Shown here: positions 53,189 through 60,434 of the stretch, piece after piece | How the letters are laid out: the number at the start of each line of letters is the position of its first letter | Numbering within the stretch: position 1 is the first letter of the stretch | From: Burkholderia sp. WSM2230 | GTDB taxonomy: Bacteria > Pseudomonadota > Gammaproteobacteria > Burkholderiales > Burkholderiaceae | Assembly (NCBI RefSeq): GCF_000472445.1 | Contig: NZ_AXAJ01000001.1 | Span: 744,643 to 808,642, forward strand | Direction of reading: 5' to 3' | DNA: 64,000 nt | Position numbers and translations under genes: made by a program | The notes under the pieces: model-generated | Databases searched by the model: none | Seen by the model: the letters and a program-made list of their open reading frames with translations, nothing else | What the model was told of the DNA's origin: nothing

Positions 53189-54346
53189 ATGACAACGAAC
53201 ACGACAACGAAAACAACGAAAAGGCGCTCGTCTATTCGCCTGTGCGCGGCTGCTGCGCTGACGCTTGCCGTCAGCGGCGCCGTTCACGCCCAAAGCAGCG
53301 TCACGCTATACGGCGTGATTTCGACCTCGCTCGAATACGTGAGCAATTCGCGCGGATCGCATCAGTTCGCGCTCGCAAATGCGGGGATGATGCCGCCGCG
53401 TTTTGGTTTGCGCGGTGTGGAAAATCTTGGCGGGGGCAACAAGGCGCTCTTCACGCTGGAAAACGGCTTTAACGTCACGAATGGCGCGATGCTCGGCGGC
53501 GGAATTTTCGGGCGCCAGGCGTTCGTCGGTTTGTCGAATAACCGGCTCGGAACGGTGACCTTCGGCCGTCAGTACGAGGAAATGACGAACTCGCTCTGGT
53601 TCGCGACCGCGGCCAACGCGTTTGCCGGGTACGGCGCGCACATCGGCGACAACGACAACATGTTCTTCACCAACCGCTTTAACAACGCCGTTCGGTATGC
53701 GTCGCCGACGCTCGACGGTTTCACCGTTGCAGGCAGTTACGCCTTCTCGAACACAACGCAGTTTTCGAACAACAACGGCTTCAGCGGTTCGCTCACGTAC
53801 ATGAACGGTCCGCTGAAAGTAGGCGCAGCCTTTACGCAGATCAACCGGCGTACCAATGCGGCGATCCCGAACCTGACGAGCGGTGCGGTGGACAGCACCG
53901 GCTGGGGCTTTTCATCCCCATTCGTCACAAGCCCGGGAGGCGCCGGCACCAACCAGCAGCGGATCATGGGCGTGGGCGGCACCTACGATTTCGGCTTTTT
54001 TAACGTGATCGCCGATTACACCAACGTGCTCTACAACTACTCGGATTCGAGCGGGCTGCGCCTGCAGAACTTTGAGGGATCCGTCTACAAGTTCATTACG
54101 CCGGCGTTCGAAATGGGTTTGCAGTACGTCTATACGGTCGGCAATTACTCGAGCGGCCGCGGAGTGCACTACAACCAGGTCGATCTGGCGTCGCACTACC
54201 TGCTGTCGAAACGCACCGAGCTGTTTCTGATCGGCATCTACCAGCGCGCGGCGGGGCCGAATGCGTATGCACAGATCTACACGGCAAGTCCGTCGTCGGG
54301 CAAGACCCAGACGCTGATCGAGGCCGGGATCATGCATAAGTTCTGA
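53189..54346 (+). CDS. Gram-negative porin
   Basis: This 385-residue outer-membrane porin has an unusually Thr/Lys-rich N-terminus (MTTNTTTKTTKRRSS) before the hydrophobic signal segment, which ends VHAQ at about residue 34. The barrel shows SSVTLYGVISTSLEYV, FGLRGVENLGGGNKALF, FGRQAFVGLSNNRLGTVTFG and, near the end, YLLSKRTELFL and a final HKF. GGAGACTCGAT precedes the ATG at 53189. It probably supplies outer-membrane entry for the LigJ cluster. The extended n-region of the signal peptide may be real or may mean that a downstream start is used, although none is in good context. Confidence 0.9.
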   Translation: MTTNTTTKTTKRRSSIRLCAAAALTLAVSGAVHAQSSVTLYGVISTSLEYVSNSRGSHQFALANAGMMPPRFGLRGVENLGGGNKALFTLENGFNVTNGAMLGGGIFGRQAFVGLSNNRLGTVTFGRQYEEMTNSLWFATAANAFAGYGAHIGDNDNMFFTNRFNNAVRYASPTLDGFTVAGSYAFSNTTQFSNNNGFSGSLTYMNGPLKVGAAFTQINRRTNAAIPNLTSGAVDSTGWGFSSPFVTSPGGAGTNQQRIMGVGGTYDFGFFNVIADYTNVLYNYSDSSGLRLQNFEGSVYKFITPAFEMGLQYVYTVGNYSSGRGVHYNQVDLASHYLLSKRTELFLIGIYQRAAGPNAYAQIYTASPSSGKTQTLIEAGIMHKF

Positions 54347-54404
54347 GGCGCCTTCGCGGACATCGAGGCGCAACACCTTCAGTCGAGTTTTTGGAGAGAG
54401 CATC

Positions 54405-55136
54405 ATGAAGCGCTTGCGGATCGGCATGATCGTGCCGTCGTTGAACACTATCGCGGAAGACGATTTCCGCATGTATTGCCCACCGGGGGTTGCGTATCAC
54501 GTGCACCGGCTGCGGCTGCGCAAGGAGAACGGCGTAGTCACCGAAGAAAGTCTCACGCGCGCACATCTCGAAGCGGCCGAAGAGGCGGAGTACCTGAAAG
54601 ACATGTCGCCCGACGTGATCGCGTTCAATTGCACGGGCGCGAGTATCGCGTACGGCAAGGACTGCGATACGCGGCTGGCGGAGCGCATGACCGAGGTTCT
54701 CGGCGTGCCGTCGACGAACACAATGGTCGCGGTGAAGGATGCGCTGCGCGCGGTTGGCGCACGGCGCATCCTGCAGGTCTGCCCATTCGGCGACGCCTTT
54801 TTGCGGATCGAAGCGCAGTCGCTCGCCGATGCGAGTCTCGACGTGCATCGTTCGGTGTCGCTCAACTTCACTGACGCAAAAGTCGCGGCGCGCATGGAAC
54901 CCTGCGAAATCGTCGATCGGGTGTTGCAATTGATCGACCACGGCACCGAATCGGTGTTCCTGTCGTGCGCGAATGTGCGCGCGTTCGAGGCGGTTCGCGA
55001 GCTCGAACGCACGCTGGATATGCCGGTCGTCACTAGCAATCAGGCGATGCTATGGGGAGCGTTGCGGCTCGCGGGCTGGCAGGGCGCGATCGACGGCGCG
55101 GGGCGTCTGTTCGCCGACGCACGCGCTGTTGCCTGA
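54405..55136 (+). CDS. Maleate isomerase-like Asp/Glu racemase-superfamily enzyme
   Basis: This 243-residue protein of the maleate cis-trans isomerase/arylmalonate decarboxylase group has the two catalytic cysteines C76 (AFNCTGAS) and C188 (FLSCANVRAF) at the spacing of maleate isomerase. It also has the N-terminal IGMIVPSLNTIAEDDF carboxylate-binding loop and VPSTNTMVAVKDAL. GGAGAGAGCATC precedes the ATG. It is the last gene of the LigJ cluster. It could isomerise maleate to fumarate released by the FAH enzyme, or interconvert cis/trans oxalomesaconate isomers for LigJ. Which of these it does cannot be told from sequence. Confidence 0.85.
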   Translation: MKRLRIGMIVPSLNTIAEDDFRMYCPPGVAYHVHRLRLRKENGVVTEESLTRAHLEAAEEAEYLKDMSPDVIAFNCTGASIAYGKDCDTRLAERMTEVLGVPSTNTMVAVKDALRAVGARRILQVCPFGDAFLRIEAQSLADASLDVHRSVSLNFTDAKVAARMEPCEIVDRVLQLIDHGTESVFLSCANVRAFEAVRELERTLDMPVVTSNQAMLWGALRLAGWQGAIDGAGRLFADARAVA

Positions 55137-55154
55137 GCGCGGCGTCCCGCGCAT

Positions 55155-55277
55155 TCAGCTGCGCTCGCCGGACGACGCATCGCGCCGCCGTTGCGACGGA
55201 CACGCGCCGACGTACCTGCTAAACGCGGCGCGAAACGCGCGCTCGGGGCGATAGCCGACATGCGCCAACCATTCCCC
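55155..55277 (-). pseudogene. AraC-family regulator, C-terminal remnant
   Basis: The minus-strand reading gives EWLAHVGYRPERAFRAAFSR, then YVGACPSQRRRD before a stop. This is the second helix-turn-helix and tail of an AraC regulator (consensus GYxSExAFxRAFKRxxGxSPxxxR). Nothing of the protein upstream of this helix remains; the similarity stops two bases before the stop codon of the neighbouring minus-strand gene. It is the stump of a deleted regulator. Confidence 0.65.
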
Positions 55278-55279
55278 TT

Positions 55280-55672
55280 TTATGGCGCAATCGAGTAAGG
55301 CTCATCGGGTATGTCGAACAGCCTGTCATCGACATTCATCTCGACTGCACAGTCACCGTGGCGCCCGGGCGGGCTTTGCAATTCACCAAAACGCTCCTGC
55401 ACGGCGGTCTTGAGCCGCTGCTGGATCAACCTTCGTTTCGCGGTGTCCATCTCCGAGTAGACATCGATCTGCGTGTGCGAAAACCTGAGAGTTACAACGC
55501 AACGGGCATCGAGAGACGTATCCCGGTGCGATTCCAGAACCCACGATAGCTGGATGTAGAGTGTGTCCCCCTCATCGTAGGTCAAAACTGCGGGCGATTT
55601 GGGTGATTCAAAGCTGCGTGCGAGCGTCAGCTCGATTTCTTCAATGCGCTGCTGTGTGTCCGTCTTTCGCAT
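55280..55672 (-). CDS. DUF3022-like hypothetical protein
   Basis: This 130-residue soluble protein has QQRIEEIELTLARSFESPKS, YDEGDTLYIQLSWVLESHRD, DARCVVTLRFSHTQID and a C-terminal DDRLFDIPDEPYS. The pattern resembles the uncharacterised DUF3022 proteins of Burkholderia as I remember them. No enzymatic motif is visible. The ATG at 55672 is preferred because GGAGAT precedes it; two upstream ATGs in the frame would add up to 22 residues. It appears monocistronic between an AraC stump and the SDR operon, and nothing links it to catabolism. Confidence 0.6.
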   Translation of the reverse strand: MRKTDTQQRIEEIELTLARSFESPKSPAVLTYDEGDTLYIQLSWVLESHRDTSLDARCVVTLRFSHTQIDVYSEMDTAKRRLIQQRLKTAVQERFGELQSPPGRHGDCAVEMNVDDRLFDIPDEPYSIAP

Positions 55673-56143
55673 GGCTGAAATCTCCATATCGTTTGTCGGT
55701 TTGATCCGGAAAGCCGAAAAGCCGAAAAGCGGCCGCATCGGCCGGCGAAATCCAGAGCGTTCGCCGGGGCCTGCGGCACGTCGTAGATTTTCTTTACGGT
55801 GGCGTCGCAGTACACCGGCTCAGGCCATGCCGGTGCTGGCCGGTACTTCTGGACGGTGTAACGGCCTTGTCGAACCGGCAGTTGGCCGTGCACGGGTCTT
55901 CGGCGCGTATTCCATTCAAAGGGCTCGCAAGCAATGAACCATCCGCGCCGGCATGCACTGACGACTTCGGGCCCGGTTGAGAGAAGGAACGGCCCGGCGG
56001 CGCTGCGGGGCATGGGCCGTGATGCACGGTATGTCCTGTTATATGTAGTCTCTGTCCATTGTTCCACAGACGCTTGAGGCGTTCAATGGCGATACGATTT
56101 CAGAAAGCGTAATTGCACGGAAAACTGGACGGAGAGTAATTAG
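55673..56143. other. Upstream region of the SDR/KstD-like operon; possible small ORF
   Basis: A minus-strand frame from about 56013 to 55627 contains protein-like sequence (GWFIACEPFEWNTRRRP, PEPVYCDATVKKIYDVPQA) but no recognised family and no ribosome binding site. It overlaps the DUF3022-like start, so it may be a small hypothetical gene or chance. The right end carries TGTCCATTGTTCCACAG (56053-56069), similar to a site upstream of the AraC gene. Confidence 0.35.
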
Positions 56144-56980
56144 ATGGCACAGCAAAAGGAAAATCGCGCAGCCAACCACGGGCTGAATCTTGACGGCAAG
56201 GTCTGCGTGATCACGGGCGCGGGTAGCGGCATTGGCGCCGGCATCGCGCGCGCTTTCGCCAGTGTTGGAGCGCATGTCGCGCTTGTGGACCGCGATCTTG
56301 CGGGCGCGCGAGCTATCTCCGCCGAACTGCGCGAGACAGGTGCCGTGGCGCAGGCGTTCGGCTGCAACGTGTCGGACGAGGCATCGGTTGCAGCAGCCGC
56401 TGACGAGGTTCGCGCGGCGCTCGGTCCGGTCAGTGTTCTCGTCAATAACGCAGGAGTGCTACGCGTTGGATCACTGGAGACAGTTTCGATTGCAGACTGG
56501 AACCAGGCCCTCGCCGTGAACCTCACCGGCTATTTTCTGTGTGCTCGCGCATTCGGGAGCGACATGCTGGCAGCGGGCAAGGGCAGCATCGTGCACGTCG
56601 CCTCGATTGCGGCGCTCAATCCACAGACCAATAGCGGCTCCTATAGCCCGAGCAAGGCCGGCGTGCTTCTGCTTTCGCGGCAGTTGGCGGCGGAGTGGGG
56701 GCCGCGCGGCGTGCGCAGCAACTGCGTACTGCCCGGCATGATCCGCACCGCGCTGTCAGCGAAGTTCTACGAAGAGCCCGGCTTCGAGGCTCGTCGCGCC
56801 GCCGCCACGGCGAGCCGCCGCATCGGCGAGCCGGAGGACCTCGCCGGCCCGGTCATGTTCCTCGCGTCTGACCTCGCGGCCTACGTCAATGGCGCCGAAG
56901 TGCTCGTCGACGGCGGGCTCGATTGCATGCTGATGGACATGGTTCCGCGTCCCGGCTTTAACGCCACCCCGGCCGCGTGA
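56144..56980 (+). CDS. Short-chain dehydrogenase/reductase (SDR)
   Basis: This 278-residue classical SDR has TGAGSGIG (about 24-31), Asp after strand 2 (LVDRD, favouring NAD+), NNAG, catalytic Ser in HVASIAALN, Y-x3-K in SYSPSKAG and the end VNGAEVLVDGGL. GGAGAGTAATTAG precedes the ATG. The adjacent KstD-like and NIPSNAP genes make a tight operon (34-base gap, then ATGA overlap). A ring alcohol oxidised here to a ketone would be the substrate of the FAD enzyme. This order resembles the hydroxy- and oxo-cyclohexanecarboxylate steps of cyclohexanecarboxylate aromatisation, which is inference. Confidence 0.88.
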   Translation: MAQQKENRAANHGLNLDGKVCVITGAGSGIGAGIARAFASVGAHVALVDRDLAGARAISAELRETGAVAQAFGCNVSDEASVAAAADEVRAALGPVSVLVNNAGVLRVGSLETVSIADWNQALAVNLTGYFLCARAFGSDMLAAGKGSIVHVASIAALNPQTNSGSYSPSKAGVLLLSRQLAAEWGPRGVRSNCVLPGMIRTALSAKFYEEPGFEARRAAATASRRIGEPEDLAGPVMFLASDLAAYVNGAEVLVDGGLDCMLMDMVPRPGFNATPAA

Positions 56981-57014
56981 GCGCCATCAAACCATAACGA
57001 AAAGGAAAGTGAAT

Positions 57015-58736
57015 ATGGCTAGGGAGATCACTTGCGATCTGGTCGTGGTCGGATCGGGTGCAGCGGGCCTCGCCACCGCGATCACAGCAAAGAAGCGCGG
57101 CCTCGACGTCGTCGTGCTCGAGAAGGAGCCGGTGTTCGGTGGTACCACCGCACTGTCCGGTGGGGTCTTGTGGATTCCGCTGAGCAAATACGGCCGCCAG
57201 CAGAACCCGGCGGACTCCGTCGAGCGCGTGCGCGAATACATGATGAGCGAGACAGGCAGCAACTACGATGCTGCCGCCGTTCAGTGCTTTATAGAGAATG
57301 GGCCGAAGATGGTAGAGTTTTTCGAGCGGCAAACCGAGATGAAATTTGTGCCCACGCTCTATCCGGACTATCACCCTGATGCGCCCGGCGGCGCGGACGT
57401 CGGCCGCTCCATCCTTGCCGCGCCCTATGATATTCGCGGTCTCGGCAAGGACATGCAACGCCTCAAGCCGCCGCTCGAGACGATCACCTTCATGGGGATG
57501 ATGTTCAATTCCTCGAATGCGGATCTGAAGCACTTCTTTCGCGCGACCAGGTCGATTGTTTCGTTCTGCTATGTGGCGCGCCGTCTGGCCACGCACATCA
57601 AGGAACTGGCGCTTTACCGCCGCGGAATCAATGTAACGAGCGGCAACGCGCTCGCCGCGAGGCTCGCGAAGTCGGCACTGGCGATCGGCATTCCGATTTA
57701 CACGTCGACGCCCGTGAAGCAACTGCTGAGCAAGCAGAGCAAGGTGACCGGTGTGCTCGCGAGCGCAGCGGACGGTGAACTTCGCGTCACCGCCCGGCAC
57801 GGCGTCGTGCTGGCTTGCGGCGGCTTCCCTCACGATCTCAAGCGCATTGCGCAGGTCTATCCGCACGTGAAGCGCGGGGGGGAGCATCTCTCCCCCACAC
57901 CCGTCGGCAATACCGGCGATGGGCTGACCATGGCTGAGAAGGTAGGGGGTGCCCTCCAGCTTGGCTTTCCCGACGCGTCCGCCTGGATGCCTGTCTCCAA
58001 GGTGCCATTCGGCAAGGGCCGCACGGGCGTATTCCCCCATCTGCTCGACCGCTATAAGCCCGGCGTGATCGGTGTGCTGCGGAACGGTCAGCGCTTCACC
58101 AATGAATCGAACTCCTACCACGATGTTGGCGCGGCGCTGATCCGCGCCTGCGAGGGTGAGCGGGAGACGGCAATGTGGCTGATCTGCGATAAGGTGGCGC
58201 TGAGCAAGTACGGCCTGGGCTATGCGAAGCCCGCGCCGATGCCGGTAGGGCCGTTAATACGCAAAGGCTATCTGATCAAGGGCGAGACGATCGGCGAGCT
58301 GGCGCGCAATTGCGGGATTGTCCCTGATGCGCTCGAGAAGACAGTCCATGCCTACAACCTGGGTGCCGCGCGCGGAGAAGATCCGGCGTTCGGTCGCGGT
58401 CGTACATCGTTTAACCGTTATCTCGGCGATCCGGACAACAAGCCCAATCCTTGCGTTGCGCCCATCTCGACTGGCCCCTTCTATGCGGTGAAGGTGGTGA
58501 TGGGCGATTTGGGCACGTTCGACGGCCTGAAGACGAGCGTCACCGGCGAGGTGCTGCGCGCGGACGGCAGCGAGATTGAGGGCCTTTACGCAGTCGGCAA
58601 TGACCGGCGCAGCGTAATGGGCGGCAATTATCCGGGAGCCGGTATCACCCATGGACCCAATATGACGTTCGGCTTTGTCACAGGGAACGCCATCGCCGAC
58701 AAGGCCACGGTCAGCAAATTGAAGGTGCATGCATGA
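57015..58736 (+). CDS. FAD-dependent KstD-like dehydrogenase
   Basis: This 573-residue flavoprotein resembles 3-ketosteroid-1-dehydrogenases and 4-oxocyclohexanecarboxylate desaturases. GSGAAG (13-18), VVLEKEPVFGGTTALSGG, the RFTNESNSYHD block and the C-terminal GGNYPGAGITHGPNMTFGF closing the FAD site are visible. It would introduce a double bond beside a ring ketone. The ATG at 57015 has AAAGGAAAG upstream. It is a paralogue of the protein at 10609. Its stop overlaps the next start (ATGA). Neighbours include an SDR, a PobR-like AraC regulator and an AAHS-type carrier, so aromatisation of an alicyclic acid to a hydroxybenzoate is a reasonable hypothesis. Confidence 0.87.
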   Translation: MAREITCDLVVVGSGAAGLATAITAKKRGLDVVVLEKEPVFGGTTALSGGVLWIPLSKYGRQQNPADSVERVREYMMSETGSNYDAAAVQCFIENGPKMVEFFERQTEMKFVPTLYPDYHPDAPGGADVGRSILAAPYDIRGLGKDMQRLKPPLETITFMGMMFNSSNADLKHFFRATRSIVSFCYVARRLATHIKELALYRRGINVTSGNALAARLAKSALAIGIPIYTSTPVKQLLSKQSKVTGVLASAADGELRVTARHGVVLACGGFPHDLKRIAQVYPHVKRGGEHLSPTPVGNTGDGLTMAEKVGGALQLGFPDASAWMPVSKVPFGKGRTGVFPHLLDRYKPGVIGVLRNGQRFTNESNSYHDVGAALIRACEGERETAMWLICDKVALSKYGLGYAKPAPMPVGPLIRKGYLIKGETIGELARNCGIVPDALEKTVHAYNLGAARGEDPAFGRGRTSFNRYLGDPDNKPNPCVAPISTGPFYAVKVVMGDLGTFDGLKTSVTGEVLRADGSEIEGLYAVGNDRRSVMGGNYPGAGITHGPNMTFGFVTGNAIADKATVSKLKVHA

Positions 58737-59080
58737 GCCGCGACCCCATGTATCTGGCAAAGCCTCTCGTGGATTTCCGGGTCTACACGATCGCGCTGCG
58801 CAAGATGCCGGAGTTCATCGAGGTGTTTGACCGGCTCGCCATGCCGATCCTGCTCGAGACGCTTGGGCACCCGCTCGGCTTTTGGACAAGTATGGTGGGG
58901 CAGCAGAACCAGTTCACCCATTTGTGGGGGTACGACGATCTTACGGACTACGAACGACGGTGCCTCGCACGGGATACGCATCCGGATTTCCCCGCCTATC
59001 TCAAGGCATCGGGCCATCTGATCACGGCGCAGGAGACACGGCTCATTCGTGCCGTCGCGCTAGGGAGCGTCGCGGCGTAA
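58733..59080 (+). CDS. NIPSNAP-family protein
   Basis: This 115-residue dimeric alpha+beta-barrel protein has DFRVYTIALRKMPEFIEVFD, then a core around LGFWTSMVGQQNQFTHLWGY and a C-terminal barrel strand. These fit the NIPSNAP family (xxELRxYxxxPGxxxxxL, xxxVHLWxYxD). The start overlaps the KstD-like stop by four bases, so the two are made together. The role is unknown; in catabolic loci such proteins accompany flavin dehydrogenases or hydroxylases and may assist an isomerisation. The VOC protein occupies the same place after the other KstD-like gene at 12357. Confidence 0.8.
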   Translation: MSRDPMYLAKPLVDFRVYTIALRKMPEFIEVFDRLAMPILLETLGHPLGFWTSMVGQQNQFTHLWGYDDLTDYERRCLARDTHPDFPAYLKASGHLITAQETRLIRAVALGSVAA

Positions 59081-59130
59081 GCCCGTACGCCGTTGTCACT
59101 CAATTTATGCAGTTCTTGTCGCGTATCGCA

Positions 59131-60036
59131 CTACGACGGGCCCAATGCGAGATCGCGATGAGCAGAGCTCTGGAATTCGCGGGGCGTCGCGCCCGTCTGC
59201 TTGCGAAAGTAGCGGCTGAAATAGGCGCTGTCCTCGAATCCCAAGCTGTGCGCGATCTGCTTGACGGTCATGCCCGAGTAGACCAGATCGCGCTGCGCTT
59301 CTCGAATCAGGTGGTCGTTGATTAACGCGGTAGGTGACGAACCCAGTTCTTCGCGGCAGATGCGCCCAAGTTGCGGCGGGGTGACATCGAGCGCGGCTGC
59401 ATAGAACTCGACCGGGCGATGCTCGCGGAAATGCTGGGCAATCAGCTCGCGGAAGCGTCTGATTTGCTGGCTGCGCCGCGCGGCGAGTGCGGCCACCGGC
59501 ACGTTTGCATGGTCGACGAGCCGCGCCGCCTGTACAAAAAGTGCCATTAGTAATGACATACCCGCTGCCGTATAACCGGCCGCGCTACGGCGGTATTCGT
59601 TTTCCAGCATATGAAAGAGCGGCATCAGCGTCTCGTCGCTGGCGGACGGCCCGCTTACCGGAATCACGGCGGGGCGCTGCAGAACCGCGACGAGCGTTGA
59701 AGAAACTGACTTCGCGATGGACTCCAGAGCGCGCTGCGCCGCCGTGACAACGAGGCCGTCGATTTCCGGTGAAAACGCGAAGCTGTGCACCACCTGCGCG
59801 GGAAGGATCACGAGGCAGGGCGGGTTGAACGGGGTCTTTTCGCTCTCTATGACGACGTGGCCGTGGCCGCTGCGGATGTACAGAAACTGCAGCAGCGCGT
59901 CGTGACGGTGCGCCGGAATGTTCCAGTCGTTGGGCCGGCTGCGCTCCGGAATCCATTCGAAATTGAATGCATCGTGCCACGGGGGCCGCGCGGCCGATGC
60001 CTCACCGTACAGCTCATAACTAGGGATTTTCCTCAT
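59131..60036 (-). CDS. AraC-family regulator (PobR-like)
   Basis: This 301-residue AraC/XylS regulator has an N-terminal cupin sensor (WNIPAHRHDALLQFLYIRSG, VILPAQVVHSFAF). The C-terminal pair of helix-turn-helix motifs is in VEFYAAALDVTPPQLGRICR and MTVKQIAHSLGFEDSAYFSR. The N-terminal PSYELYGE and the cupin pattern resemble PobR-type activators of 4-hydroxybenzoate genes. The ATG at 60036 follows GGAAGGCGAG; another start five codons out is less good. It sits convergent to the SDR/FAD/NIPSNAP operon and divergent from an AAHS carrier, likely regulating both. Confidence 0.87.
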   Translation of the reverse strand: MRKIPSYELYGEASAARPPWHDAFNFEWIPERSRPNDWNIPAHRHDALLQFLYIRSGHGHVVIESEKTPFNPPCLVILPAQVVHSFAFSPEIDGLVVTAAQRALESIAKSVSSTLVAVLQRPAVIPVSGPSASDETLMPLFHMLENEYRRSAAGYTAAGMSLLMALFVQAARLVDHANVPVAALAARRSQQIRRFRELIAQHFREHRPVEFYAAALDVTPPQLGRICREELGSSPTALINDHLIREAQRDLVYSGMTVKQIAHSLGFEDSAYFSRYFRKQTGATPREFQSSAHRDLALGPS

Positions 60037-60359
60037 CTCGCCTTCCCTCATACGTGCAGATTGTCCTGCTTTTCCACAGTTTTGTCCACGATCAGGCGAC
60101 GCGCTCTGCCTATACTTCAGGCAGAGGGAATCAATGAAGATTTCTTCGTTTCAGACGCAGGACAAGCTTCGAATCTGGCCGGCCAAATGAGCGCGGTGCC
60201 GGCGTCATCTGCGGCGCGCGCGTCGTGCACACGTTGGGCGGATGCTGAAACGAAGCTCTCACGCAATGGCGCTGCGGCGCGCCGTGGCAGATACCGGCCG
60301 TCCCCCGACTGCGGGTACGGCGCCGCATCAGAATCACATTAATTTCTGGAGACATCGCA

Positions 60360-60434
60360 ATGGAAACGCTCTATCGCGTCGGCCCCGCCGGCGCGTTGCC
60401 CCCGCTCGTCTATCACGTTGCTGGAGGGCTGTAA
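60360..60434 (+). CDS. 24-residue leader ORF coupled to the transporter
   Basis: An ATG preceded by GGAGACATCGCA opens a 24-codon frame (METLYRVGPAGALPPLVYHV, then AGGL) whose TAA overlaps the transporter ATG (TAATG). The ribosome binding site is better than that of many real genes here. It could be a leader peptide ensuring translation of the transporter, or the stump of a longer gene; the sequence is faintly like the start of N-formylglutamate amidohydrolases. Confidence 0.4.
   Translation: METLYRVGPAGALPPLVYHVAGGL

Noticed and set aside
56958..58121. 387-codon open frame on the minus strand
   Set aside because: It is antisense to the KstD-like gene and has no recognisable motif.
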